Shown here: in pieces, positions 49,531 through 62,218 of the stretch
Position numbering within the stretch: the first letter of the stretch is position 1
Layout: each line of letters starts with the position of its first letter
NCBI GenBank assembly: GCA_964006375.1
Contig: OZ023269.1
Coordinates: 4,932,501-4,996,500 of the forward strand
From: Tillus elongatus
Lineage: Eukaryota > Arthropoda > Insecta > Coleoptera > Cleridae
Length of the DNA stretch: 64,000 nucleotides
Direction of reading: 5' to 3'
The notes under the pieces: generated by a model
Told to the model about the DNA's origin: nothing
The model's input: only the letters and a program-made list of their open reading frames with translations
Databases searched by the model: none
Program-made: the position numbers and the translations under genes

Positions 49531-49679
49531 CATGTCTTTGGGATTTTATTTTTAATTTGGAAAAAACTCTATATATTGTGTACCAAACTACTTAAAATTT
49601 ACAATATAGGTTTATTTGCACTATTTCTAGCTACGTGTAAAGTCTCATTCCAGTTTCTCTGATACTTACACAAATATCG

Positions 49680-50068
<389 letters not shown>

Positions 50069-50487
50069 CTAGAACACAACATCAAAAAAGAAGGTTTTAA
50101 TTAGATTACTTAATTAGATAATTTTTGATATGTAAGTTTAGTTTAGTAATCCCCAAACACTTTGCCAACTTGCCTATTATTACCTTATATATAGGGTGGC
50201 GCATTGAAAACGAAACAGACCGATTTGCGTCGAGAGATTTTTGTTTAAGAAACGCTGAAACACGTCAACTTTAATATTGAGGGGAACATGTTTTGACATC
50301 AACCTCAACTTTGTCACATCAACCCCCCTTAAGGGTGGTGATAACAATCTTTATATTTTAAATAAGGAACATGGGTCGAGTGTTACATCATTTGAAAGCT
50401 CTTCCTTTTCTGAATTCAGCACACAAATTTTTTTGGAAGTTTTATCAACTCGTTTAATAATTATTCACAGTTGAAAATGCAAAAACG

Positions 50488-50592
50488 CATTTCACTCATT
50501 CCGATAAGAAATGTGCTGATAGTCAATGTTTTGTTGGTTTGTAAACAAAAAATTGACTATCAGAACATTTCTTATTGGAATGAGGGAAATGC
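50488..50592. repeat. Imperfect palindrome, about 40-bp arms
   Basis: Arm GCATTTCACTCATTCCGATA...AGTCAAT (50488-50527) and its complement ATTGACTATC...GAAATGC (50552-50592), with a 24-bp AT-rich spacer. It overlaps the inner edge of the left terminal inverted repeat, so a third copy of this sequence is present in the element. Confidence 0.8.
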
Positions 50593-50657
50593 GGATTATT
50601 ATTTCAGTTTATCAGTCGGTTTGATACTTGATAGTACTACCGAAAATTGATTTCACA

Positions 50658-51662
50658 ATGGTGTATTCTATAGAAGAAAGAGTTAAAATAATTACTCTTT
50701 TTTTTTTAACGATGACTATGCCAAACGTACCTCAAATTTGTTTAATGAACGACATCCGAACAGACATGTTAACAGAAAATACATTTTGGAGTTAGTTGCA
50801 AATTTCGACAAAGTGGTGCAGTAGCCAACAAAAAACGGGATCCTAAACGTGAATTTCCGGTTAGAAATGAGGCTACTGAGATTAAAGTTTTAGGACAAAT
50901 TGCTGCAGACCCAGCTCTGAGTACAAGAAAATTGGCCACTGTTTCAAACATCAAAAGAAGAACTATTCAGCGAATATTGAAGCATCATAAATTTCACCCG
51001 TATAAAATTCATCTTGTACAACAACTGAATGCAGATGATTTTGATCTGCGGCTGGAGTTTTGTGAAGTTATGACTGCAGGAATAGCTGATAACAGGAACT
51101 TTCTGTTCAATATCTGTTTTCAGACGCGTGTACGTTTTTATTAAACTCTACAGTCAATCGTCATAATTATCGTTATTGGGCAGATAATAATCCAAGAAAT
51201 TTTCACGAAGTCCACACTCAAACTCCACAGAAATTGAATGCCTGGACTCGCATTTTTTGAGACCGTTTAATTGGACCAATTTTTCTTGTTGAAAATGATG
51301 ATCGCTATCAAGAAAATAAATTGGTATTTCAACACGATGGAGCTCCTCCGCATTTTCCACAACGTGTTAGGAAGTTTTTGAACAGAGAGTTTCCAGAGCA
51401 ATGGATTGGGCGTAGAGGTGCTCTTGAGTGGCCCCCTAGATCACCGGATTTAACTCCTTTAGACTTCTTTCTATGGGACCATTTAAAGAGTAGAATTTAC
51501 GCACTAGAACCGGAGTCTCTGGAAGAATTACGACGACGCATTGTTGAAGAATGCCGTCTAATAACTCCACAAATGCTTCAGAATGTCAGAGCTAGTTTTG
51601 AACAAAAATTGTACTTTTGTATGGAAGCTGGTGGTCAACAATTTGAACACCTACTTAACTGA
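50658..51662 (+). pseudogene. DD41D mariner-like transposase, several frameshifts
   Basis: Start at MVYSIEERVKIITLF (50658). A run of T's shifts the frame before NDDYAKRTSNLFNERHPNRH, and further shifts or stops follow near 50820, 51120 and 51255. Recognisable blocks are LGQIAADPALSTRKLATVSN, IKRRTIQRILKHHKFHPYKI, LVQQLNADDFDLRLEFCEVM and, in its own frame, the C-terminus 51321-51662 with QHDGAPPHF and SPDLTPLDFFLWDH, ending FEHLLN. There are 41 residues between the second and third catalytic Asp, as in the element at 15878. The first catalytic Asp region is scrambled (FSDACTF in another frame). Inactive, older than the 15878 copy. Confidence 0.85.
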
Positions 51663-52053
51663 ATAAACATTTTTGAACGTTTGGTTTTGTTTTTTTTTTG
51701 TTTTTTTAACGAAAAATTGACTAATTATTGCATTTCTTATCACAATCAATGAAATACGTTCTTGCAACTACAACTGTGAATAATTTTTAAACGAGTTGAT
51801 AAAACTTTCAAAAAAATTAGAGTGCTGAATTCAGAAAAGGAAGAGCTTTCAAATGATTTAACACTCGACCCATGTTTCCTATTTAAAATATAAGGGTTGT
51901 TATCACCACCCTTAAGGGAATGATGTGACAAAGTTGAGTTTTATGTCAAAACATGTCCCCCTCAATATTAAGTTTGAAGTGTTTCAGCGTTTCTTAAAAA
52001 AATAGTTTATCTGGATGCAAATCGGTCTGTTTCGTTTTCAATGCGCCACCCTG

Positions 52054-52924
52054 TATGTGTAGATAGGTGTATATGCATATATACAGACTCTGTGGCTAGT
52101 GGAACTTGCCTTTCGAAGCAATTCACCTACACACAACTCATTTTCTCTGACCTGGAGTTAGATAAGTAACTTGTTTATATTTAGCGTTTAAAAAGTAAAA
52201 AGCTATTATCAATACAACTGTTTACACTACTGTGTAGAGATTGGATTATAACGTAACTGATAACCCTTGCGGCAGTTTCCTTGCCACGTCATAGATAACA
52301 CTGAAAACTTTGTCCTAACGTCGAAATAACCCACACACAAGACGGAGTACTCGACATTTCAAGCATAATAGCCTTTAGATACATCTAAAGATTGCAGAAA
52401 GACATTTTGTCTGAGCTACTACTCTCTATATATTTTAACAATAAAATGCATCCTTTAGATATATGTGATCTACGTCTTTTGCTGTTATTACTATAAAATA
52501 ACTGCAACGCTTAAGTTTGTTTTATATTTTTAGCACTTTACAGCGAAATTTGTGGAAGAGATTCGCTACAAAAGAGATCTCAATTTTAAAGCCTTCTGAA
52601 GATTTGTTCAAATGGTTGTGAACTAAATTTCCTAGAATCCATCTACACTTAGTTTTATTAAAATCCCACTGATTTAAGTAAATACGTTGAGTATTTTATT
52701 CAAATCAGTTTTTTTGAACAAAACCTAATTTTGTCCAAAGAATACTATCTGCACATATAAATACTCCATTTAAATGAAATTTAATACACTTGGTGCCTTC
52801 ATTACCGTTATATCATGTATGATAATCTATGCAAAATTGGGTTACATATTAGTATGTAGCTATTGTAATGTAAATTCGCCTCCATAACGCATTTGCTGCG
52901 TCAAGACTTTAACTTCATCAGTAG
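52054..52924. other. Unassigned stretch; RepA motif at its end
   Basis: A minus-strand RepA terminal motif (AACGCATTTGCTGCGTCAAG) lies at 52882-52907, immediately before the RNase H fragment. Nothing else recognised. Confidence 0.4.
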
Positions 52925-53562
52925 CGAGAGCCGGTGGCAGGTGTTTATTTGGAAGGATTGAGCGTAAGTCATAGTATTTATCTCGGAGCACATGCAACGG
53001 TCTTTCAGGCCGAAATGTACGCCATCCTGCACTGTGTGCAGGAGAACAAGAGGAGGGGCTACACCAACAAGCGGATCCTCATAGCCACAGACAGCCAGAC
53101 AACCCTTAAGGCCCTAAGTAGCTTACGGGTAAATTCGAGGCTGGTAAGTGAGTGCCGAGACGAGACGAGCGACCCGGCTGGGCAGAATGAGGTCACCCTC
53201 ATCTGGGTGCCGGGTCACTTGGGGGTCAAAGGCAATGAAGAAGCTGACAGTCTCGCGAAGAGAGGGTCAGCAGAACCATCTATGGGACCAGAACCGGTTC
53301 TAGGCGTGACAAAGAGCACTGCCAGGGAGCCATTAAGTCCTGGGCCAGAAACGAACACAAGGTGTACTGGGCAGACTGTCCAGGGCTCAGACATGGGAAG
53401 TCAGTAATTGACGAACCCAGTTCAAAGAGAGCTGTGGAGCCGCTAAATCTTAGCAGAGGACAGCTCAGAAATATAACAGGTCTCTTGACGGGACACATGG
53501 CCGTGAAGAAACACCTGCATAAAATAGGGCGGTTCGAGTGGGACCTCGCATGCAGAGCTAAA
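52925..53562 (+). pseudogene. RNase H domain of an I/R1-type LINE, truncated at both ends (copy 1)
   Basis: Encodes the part of a non-LTR retrotransposon polyprotein that degrades RNA in RNA-DNA hybrids. Visible are AGVYLEGLSVSHS, the catalytic Glu in FQAEMYAILH, the Asp in ATDSQTTLKAL, and VPGHLGVKGNEEADSLAKRG with the last Asp. The segment with the first Asp (TDGS) is cut off by the left truncation. A small deletion near 53330 shifts the frame; the next frame has SWARNEHKVYWADCPGLRHG and GHMAVKKHLHKIGRFEWDLA before the zinc-knuckle region is lost at 53555. The segment is conspicuously GC-rich compared with flanking DNA. RepA motifs lie at both edges (52882 and 53576). Confidence 0.85.
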
Positions 53563-53575
53563 CTGCAAATTTACC

Positions 53576-54200
53576 GAAATTCGCTACCAAAACGCACTAA
53601 CTGCGTCCAGATTTTTTTCTTACAAACGCATCATATTTCGATAAAAAAATGCAAAAAGGCATTAACGAATTTGTTCTTCGAAAAGTAGCTAAAAAAATTA
53701 TAGACCTTCACTAAACATACAGCGAAAGCATTAACTTAACTAAACCGACAGCTTAAGCATCAGGGAAAGGGTGTATTTGAAATGAATATTCTGTAAACAT
53801 TTTAGTAAAATGAAGGGCAATGATGGTTGAATCTGAAACTTAGGGGCTTGCAGAACACACTTCTTGCAATATTTTCTTTTCACAATCGGTATTTGTTTTA
53901 CATTCTTTGCCAAAACATTGCCAATCTTGACGTTTAAAATGGCGAGTTTGACGTTTTGAGGAAAACTCCAAAATTTGTTTCTTTAACTGCCCATAACTTC
54001 CTTGTCTTTAAATATAGAGACCTAAATTGTGGTACCGAGTTCACTCTTTGTAATATAAACATGCGTGTCAAATTTGTTTGCCCTTACTTTGTTATTTACG
54101 GAGATATACATTTTTTTAGAAAAAAAAAACACAAAATTTTTCGGAAAAACCTGGTCCTCCTCCTCCTCCTAAGCGAATTTTTTTAAATTTTCTAAAAAAA
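53576..54200 (+). repeat. Body of TA-array element without array
   Basis: Starts with a reversed RepA motif (ATTCGCTACCAAAACGCACT, 53578-53611) and follows the long-form body (TTTCGATAAAAAAATGCAAA, GACGTTTTGAGGAAAACTCC) but stops near 54200 before the array position. Confidence 0.55.
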
Positions 54201-54239
54201 TATTAAAGTAAGAAATGCTATTTTGAATTGATGAAAATC

Positions 54240-54560
54240 ATCGTAAACACACCAAAAGTTATTTTATACCGTTATAATCCCTCTAAATTGATTCAAACTC
54301 AGGAGCTAATCGAAGACGACTTTGAGAACGTATTTTTCTGAGTAAATGCTGGAATGTTCGATAACAATGTCAAACTGGAGCACGTTTTGTTTTCTGACGA
54401 GTGCAGCTTTACACTGCACGGCGATGCTAATCGGCAAAATCGTCTCTACTGGTCTAAAGAAAGTTTACACTGAATGAGAGAAGAACATACGCAATATCTT
54501 AAACAGGTTAATATTTGGGCAGGAATACTTGGAAACCAGGTCATTAGTTATTTTGCTGCA
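54240..54560 (+). pseudogene. Mariner-like transposase fragment
   Basis: SKLIQTQELIEDDFEN, NAGMFDNNVKLEHVLFSDEC and SFTLHGDANRQNRLYWSKES, with the first catalytic Asp, interrupted by TGA codons at two places, then KQVNIWAGILGNQVIS. It matches the family of 33885-34574. No ends or later catalytic residues are found. Confidence 0.75.
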
Positions 54561-54682
54561 TCCCAAATTTGTTTTATTATAAGTGACCTGACATTAGTTA
54601 GAATTGTATTAAAAATTTGATACTCTGAGTATATTGTCCATTTTATTAATATATTCTTTCGTAAGCTTTTTTATCATTATAT

Positions 54683-55670
54683 CCTCAAGGTTCAGCTTAA
54701 GCCCCTACTTTGTTTTTTCTCTACATCAATGACCTCCTCTCTAGCACATCCAACCCAGTTCACAGTTAAGCAGATGACAGCATCCTCCACTCAAATATAC
54801 AATATTCTAAGCCTGTTTCTTTAGCCCATTTCGATGAGGACCGCAGACTCATGGAGGGTTCTGTCTCCGTGGATCTCCAAAAAATAATAGACTGGGGAAG
54901 TAGAAATCTTGTACAATTCAACCCCACCAAATCTCAGTCTTGCTTTCTTTCTCATAAGAGATACACCAGCCCTAGACCCATCACAATGAACAACCAAGTT
55001 ATTCAAAGTAATGAGTTCTTTTCTCTTGTTGGCATTTCTGTGGATCGAAATCTCAATTGGCACCAACATGTCACATAAATTTCAGAAGCGGCTGCTAAGA
55101 AATTAGGTTTCCTCTTCCAGGCGCGCAAATACTTTTCACCACCTAATCTCTATACCTTATATACTTCACAAATAAGGCCAAACCCCGAATACTGCTCCCA
55201 CATCTGGGGTGCAGCTGCCGCTTCTACACTCGCTATCCTGGACTCTATTCAAAAGAGAGCTATACGTCTCATCGGTGACCCTACCCTCACCCAAAGGCTG
55301 CCATCCCTTGCCCACCGACGTGCCGTTGGTGACCTCTCTCTCTTTTATAGATATCTGCACGGGCACTGCTCATAGGAGCTTTCCTCCATAGTTCCCCCAC
55401 CTTCTGCCCCCAACAGATATACTAGGGGAACAGAGCGAATGCACCCTTTTACTGTCCAGGTCACCAGACATAGAACATCTTGTTATGCCCGCTCTTTTGT
55501 CCCGAGGACTTCCAAGTTGTGGAATTCCTTGCCGGCACATGTTTTTCCTTCTCTTCCGAACCTCCAAACCTTCAAGTCCAGAATTAACAAGTTGCCTCTT
55601 TCCTTCTTGTCAACACCCATGGTACGATAGTATTTAGGCTGTGAGTCCTCGTGGTGTGTTGTTAAAATTT
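54683..55670 (+). pseudogene. Jockey-type LINE 3' half, disrupted (copy G)
   Basis: Begins at RT motif B (CCTCAAGGTTCAGCTTAAGC...), with the catalytic box as stop-ADD because TAC became TAA. It continues through RRLMEGSVSVDLQKIIDWGS, RNLVQFNPTKSQSCFLSHKR and SLVGISVDRNLNWHQHVT, where TAA follows, then LAILDSIQKRA-like text in 55209-55391 and the C-terminus ARSFVPRTSKLWNSLPAHVF to 55630. It closes in GTGTTGTTAAAATTT plus an A run. It follows a short AT-rich spacer after a mariner-like relic. Confidence 0.85.
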
Positions 55671-56640
55671 AAAAAAAAAATCAGTTTGGAGATTGAGCAT
55701 TTAAAAATCTAAAGTGAATTTCAGATCCGTTTAAATCTGCGTACCTTATGCAATGCAATGTTGTCTATTTTCTTTGACTTTTACTGCCTTTTTTTACATC
55801 CTTCATTATCTCATTTTTATGAAAGTTTTATGATCTACATTTTATCCTCTATAAAAACATTCTATCTTATAATATTTGTTTACGGCGAAACAAATTTATT
55901 TAAAAAAAAATATGATTATATTAAAAGCTTGTCTAAGCAGGTGCCATGTATTATCTACAAATATCTCTAAGATTTACACAATACCGTCAAGGTTTATGTG
56001 GGCCGACACAATAAAATAAATCAAAATATTTGAGAGGGCGATTTGTGTGAAGAGAGGGATCCTTTATTTCGCGTGTGTAACTACCCGCGCCACTGGTGGT
56101 TACCTCCGGGTTTCTCCATCTCATCTGAGGTGGAGTTTGGTTAGTAGACCTCTAAAATTATTGTCTTGGTATTAGGCTAACAATATTGTAGGTCTGTAGG
56201 CATCTACACGACGAACTTTAGACATTATTCGATTTACATTTCACGAGACATGTTATATATTGTACATTTTAACCAATGCTATTGTATTGATTATATGTAA
56301 TAAAACTTAGCTCTAATATACCTAGAAACCTTTACATGCAAATTTACAACGGAGAATTGTTGTTTGTTGACTATGCTTCTCTTACAATAATCTGGAGGCA
56401 GCAAATGCGTTATGGTAACGAGTCTCAAAAAATCTCTCAAAGTATAATTACCTTATTGTTTTTAACCTACAAACTCAATTCTGGTAAATAGTAATGTAAC
56501 TATGAGTTAAATGTGTGTGCGTGTGTGTGTGTGTGCGTGCGAGAGCGAGATATATCTGGCTTGGAAACAGGTCCTGCAGTCACAAAAATATGAATCTACA
56601 TCTACAGACTTACTATAAGTTAAATAGTTTCTTCCTCTTT
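55671..56640. other. Unassigned stretch; single RepA motif and short (TG)n
   Basis: A RepA terminal motif (GGAGGCAGCAAATGCGTTAT) lies at 56395-56424 and a short (TG)n run with GAGAGCGAGA at 56511-56550. A 70-codon hydrophobic frame (55758-55970) is not recognised. Confidence 0.4.
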
Positions 56641-57790
56641 TTTAAATACTGATGTATAGCTGTTTCATGAATTTGACTCGTACGTTGAGGATCTCAAGTC
56701 TTTCGAGGCCTAATAAATATAAATTTTGAGCTCCCTCAGGGTTCGTTCGCGTCCTTGCCGCCCCGATAGTATCGCAATCTTTGGCTTATTGCGCATGCCC
56801 TTTGACTTTTCTACTCCATCCATTCCAAAATCACTGTGCCTTGAACTAGTCTGCGCAGAAATTGGTAGGGGGAAGTTTTATATTGCTCTGTCTCCGGTCT
56901 AGGCCGAGCCTTTTGCGGTCCAGAGCTTTACACTCGCACAAGATGTGCTGGGCTGATTGCTCCCCCACGTGGCAGTGTCTGCATGCCAGGACCCCTTCGA
57001 ACAGCCCCATTTTATGCAGGTATTCCTTAAGGGCCATATGTCCCATCAAGTGTCCTGGTATGTTTCTGAGCTGTCTTCTCCTAAGTTTTAGCAGCTCCAC
57101 AGCTCTCTTTGAACTGGGTTCCTCAATTACTGACTTCCCATGTCTGAGCCCTGGACAGTCTGCCCAGTACACCTTGTGTTCGTCTCTGACTCAGGACTTG
57201 AAGGCTTCCCTGGCAGTGCACTTTGTCACCCCCAGAACCGGTTCAGGTCTTATAAATCGTTCTGCTGACCCTCTTCTCACGAGACTGGCAGCTTCTTTAT
57301 TGCCTTTGACCCCCGAGTGACCCGGCACCCAGATGAGGGTGACCTTATTCTGCCCAGCCAGGTCGCTCGTCTCGTCACGGCATTCACTTACCAGCCTGGC
57401 ATTTACCTGTCGGTTACTTAGGACCTTAAGGGCTGCCTGGCTGTCTGTGGCTATGAGGATCGGCTTGTTGGTGTAGCCCCTCCTCTTGTTCTCCCGCATA
57501 CAGTGCAGGATGGCGTACATTTCGGCCTGAAAGACCGTTGCATGGGCTCCGATGGAAATACTATGACTTACCCTCGGTTCTTCCGAATTAACACCTGCCT
57601 CTGTCCCACGCTCCCCGCCGGACCCGTCCGTGAACGAGACGAGCGCGTCCCGTGGTAGGCCCGGCGTCTCTTCCCGCCATGCCTTGCGGTCGGGGATTTC
57701 CACTATCAAAATGTTTTCCCTGCAGATTCGCGGGCTCGCGAAGTCTAACCTCATTTCAAGCATGGGCTCCTTCAGGATCTCCTGAATTTT
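56640..57790 (-). pseudogene. RNase H and zinc-knuckle region of an I/R1-type LINE (copy 2)
   Basis: Minus-strand, open for 305 codons (57763-56846) except TGA at 57191-57193, where copy 1 has Trp in SWARNEHK. All RNase H landmarks are visible: first Asp in SFTDGSGG, Glu in FQAEMYAILHC, Asp in ATDSQAALKVL, then VPGHSGVKGNKEAASL, where the final Asp is replaced by Ala. The C-terminal domain has CRHCHVGEQSAQHILCECKA, the Cys/His knuckle common at the end of such LINE proteins, and finishes NIKLPPTNFCAD. About 200 bp of 3' sequence follows. The upstream RT domain is missing. GC content is high relative to neighbours. Confidence 0.85.
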
Positions 57791-58932
<1,142 letters not shown>

Positions 58933-60141
58933 GGATGCAGCAAGTGCGTTATGGTAACGAATTTTGATCAAATGCTTCATATTTGAATAGCCCAATTTGC
59001 TATTATGGTTTAGAAATAATAAACTGAAACTCAATGTAAACAAAACAAAAGTCTTGAATATCAGCTCCCACCAAACGCAACCAAGACAAAAACAATCTGT
59101 GAAATTGCTTGGTGTATATATACAATCAGATTTTCGCTGGTCAATACACATTGAAAAGCTCCAGGGCACATTGGCGTCGTGTCTGTATCTGTTGAGGCGT
59201 CTGATGAACATCAGTAATTACCAGACAGTGTTGACAGCTTATCATGCATGTTTCCAAAGTAGGGCTACCTATGGTATCCTAATATGGGGGAGTAGCCCTG
59301 GAGTGTCTGAAATATTTCTGCAACAGAAAGCTGCAGTAAGAATAATCTGTTCTGTAGACAGCCGTACAAGTTGTAGAACCTTATTCACGAAGACAGGCAT
59401 ACTTACCATCTTTTCAGCATATATTTTGGAAAGTGTCTTATATACTTACCAACATCAAGAGGACTACAACCAAAACGGTGATTACCACGAATATGGTACC
59501 CGAGGCAGACAGAACATATCCATTCCTTATCATAGAATAAAAAGAGCTGAAACCGGGGTGAATTGCTGGGGTGTCAAGTTCTTCAATAAAATCCCCCAGA
59601 ATATAAGATCAAAACATAAGCGAGAATTTAGGAGAAATGTGAAAAACACTCTTATGAAGTATGCATTTTATTCTTTAAGTGAATACCTCAATATGGACAT
59701 TGAGTGGATAGAGTAGAGCCACTAGAGACAACATAAGATGCCATTTTTTTTTATATGTGTAAATTTGTTTCTTTTGTCTTTTGTATTTTTGTTTGTTTTT
59801 GATGTTTATTTCACAATTTTAGTTCTATAGTCTTATATTTGGTATTTGTTTGACAAGGCTGTGTAATTTTTGCCACAATAAATATTAGTATTATTATTAT
59901 TATTAACCTATAAGGTTGACCAAGAAATGAGTTTTTCCGGGAACACTTTTACCTTTCTTTTGGAAATTTTTGTACATTTTGACACAATAAAGTTATTTTT
60001 ATGAAACATGGCACATTGTTTTTACTATATAGGTTATACTGCTAACCAAAATTGATGCCTGCTTTCTTTAAAAAAAACACACATATTTGCAATAAAAACA
60101 TTTTAATGAAATTTCACTACGATAACGCACTTGCTGCGTCC
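58933..60141 (+). mobile_element. MITE-like unit RepA split by a LINE insertion
   Basis: Left terminal motif GGATGCAGCAAGTGCGTTAT at 58933 and right end GCACTTGCTGCGTCC at 60141. The interior reads ...CCCAATTTGCTATT, is interrupted by 59005-59904, and resumes AACCTATAAGGTTGACC. The unbroken copy at 10627 has these two parts joined in reverse (TTGGTC-like...AACCTTATAGGTTAATAGCAAATTG). Confidence 0.85.
59005..59904 (+). pseudogene. Second LINE type, 5'-truncated 3' end with open frame (copy 2)
   Basis: The last about 237 codons of the reverse transcriptase polyprotein are open from the truncation point to TAG at 59716: WFRNNKLKLNVNKTKVLNIS (post-palm), KLLGVYIQSDFRWSIHIEKL, TAYHACFQSRATYGILIWGS and the C-terminal block GVKFFNKIPQNIRSKHKREF. 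A 3' untranslated part of about 185 bp with CACAATAAATATTAG ends in (ATT)5, the target-side tail. There is no separate start codon of its own, so it is a dead-on-arrival insertion. The intact frame and clean junction in RepA point to a young insertion. Confidence 0.88.
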
Positions 60142-61219
60142 AGAGGTTTTATTACTTTCACTTAAATAATGTAAACAATTGTTTACATTGCCGCAAATAA
60201 AAGACAGGTCAGTACACAACAAGTAAATAGTATGAGAAGTAGCGGTCCATTTGAAACCACAATGGTCTGTATGTCAATCGTTTGTAGGTTAAACGATAGG
60301 CTTTATTGATAACTAAATCCTCTGTGGTTATTGTTTAATAGACCATGCATGGATGGCGCACATAAAACCGCAATACCTATTTCACCAAACCTGATCGTAT
60401 TAAGGGGTTGATTATGACATTATCTAGAATTAATTACCATAATTAGCTAGCTGTATGGTAAAGAGCAAAGCCGATTTTGTGCCAGGCGAAAAAATGCGGA
60501 CTGTGTAACGTTTGTTTACGCAGGGAATGTGTCAACATTACTTTGTTTGTTGTTTTATGCACAGAGGATCACAGTGAGCGATAGGCTTGTTTTGCTACAC
60601 TGTACTCTACAGCTAATCGCAATAGCAACACTAGCATCCTGTGATCATGTAGAATTGATCATACGGTAATGCTAATGGTGATAATGACGGTGAATTTTAC
60701 TTTTATCTGTAGCAACCAACACTCATCAAATGACCGTATTTAAATTGCGTACTGTGCTCAACTAAAACGCTGAAATTCTGCGGAAATCAGTCTGAAACAA
60801 TTCAATTTGTATTTGCAAGCATTGACATATAACGTTGAGAGTTGATTTTCAGCGAAAATGTTCCCCGGCTGAAAGTAAATAATTACTTTTCGTGATGAAT
60901 GAACACCCTCAGCTGGAGCACTGGTTTTTATATTTAATTAAGTAGTGCTGTTCAAAGTAAACGAAAAAATAATACTACCTATGTTTTTTTTATAAAATAA
61001 CTTAATAACAAAATTAACTACAGTTGATTAACTGTAATATAACGATTATATTCTGGAATATTATAAATAAGGATCCGCAATAAAAGTTAGACAATCACTC
61101 TCTACTAAAAATAAGGTAGGTTTAAAAACAACATAAACATATTTTTAGTCAACTTATCTAGAAAAAAATAACTAATGAGGAAATCTCGACTCTGGAATTT
61201 TGAAAAAATGCCTTTTTGT
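60142..61219. other. Unassigned stretch; element tail near its end
   Basis: No frame recognised. At 61145-61205 AACTAATGAGGAAATCTCGA resembles the tail of the TA-array element in reverse. The rest is featureless to my reading. Confidence 0.4.
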
Positions 61220-62095
61220 AGAAAATGTTACCTGCAAACTGGTTTAATTATAAATGATATTAAAACCTTTCGTAACTCGCGGTTCAAATAGTAAACAGAG
61301 AACGGTTCTGTCTGGTTTATCTTTTCCGAAAGTCGTAGATTCCGCTAGCATTTTCTTTGCTTTATGTTTATTAACTAGTTTCTTCAATAACCAAACAAAG
61401 TAACCATTATACTTACCTACATTTTTAACCTATTCAAGTTCTCTGTTGTATATTTGTTTACATAAGGGAAACTGCATTAATCTATGAACTAGAAAATTCA
61501 AACTAGCTGTTTTTTGTGGGAAACTATAGTGTGAGTCTACCGAAATGTAACTCACAGTAGTGGTTTCCTTTCTGTGGATGTCAAATATTAAAGTGTCTCT
61601 AAGTTTAATGATTAATACATCAAGAGAGGGTAATTTGTTATTAATTTCTATTTTATGCGTGAATTTAATGAAGTCAAATTAACTGTTTAATTTGGCAATA
61701 AAATCATCTACTTTACGTACGTTTGTATCAAATACTGCAATCGTCCACATAACGAAAGCATACTCTAGGAAATAGTCATTTTCGTTTGCTAGGTCTGTTT
61801 CAAATCTACTCATGAAAAGGTCTGCCATGAGTGTGGAAAGGGGGTTGCCTACTGCTATGCCTTGGGTTTGTTCAAAAAATTCATTATTAAATTGAAAAAT
61901 ATTCTGATTCATGCAAAGATTTTTTAAATCTATATATTTTTTGTAGACCTCTTCAACTCTCTTGTTCGTTTTTAACAAATGGTCTAAATACGTTAGCGTG
62001 TCTTTTATGGGAACACTAGGAAACAACGAGGTCACATCAAACGATATTAAAACCTCGCCTTCAAACAACTTAATATCTTTTATTTTCTTTATTTA
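61220..62095 (-). pseudogene. Penelope-like element: reverse transcriptase fragment, broken
   Basis: Minus-strand RT core: ISFDVTSLFPSVPIKDTLTY (motif A Asp), QTQGIAVGNPLSTLMADLFM (motif B), then the catalytic RYVDD visible in a shifted frame (codons at 61740-61754) because two bases after GAT appear deleted. VRKVDDFIAKLNS follows, a TAA, then FIKFTHKIEINNKLPSLDVL, RKETTTVSYISVDSHYS and FEPRVTKGFN. The GIY-YIG domain is not reached; the element ends near 61220. It overlaps and matches the region at 2785-3240, so both copies belong to one family and together cover RT and nuclease. Confidence 0.85.
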
Positions 62096-62218
62096 AGAGA
62101 ATATCCTGCTTCAACCTAAAATATTATTAGCAGGCCTTGGTGAGATATAATTAGATAATAATTAGATGACAACAATAAATACAATAATATTATAAGAAGG
62201 AGCAGTTAAAGTTTATTA

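Larger units (their letters stand above)
50192..52053 (+). mobile_element. DD41D mariner-like transposon with long terminal inverted repeats
   Basis: An 1862-bp element. Its ends, (C/T)AGGGTGGCGCATTGAAAA, are flanked by TA on both sides (50190-50191 and 52054-52055). The inverted repeats extend about 345 bp (50192-50535 against 51709-52053) with moderate divergence. Long inverted ends contrast with the 16-bp ends of the related element at 15878. The left inverted repeat contributes to a further palindrome at 50488-50592. The transposase gene lies between the repeats on the plus strand. Confidence 0.88.
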
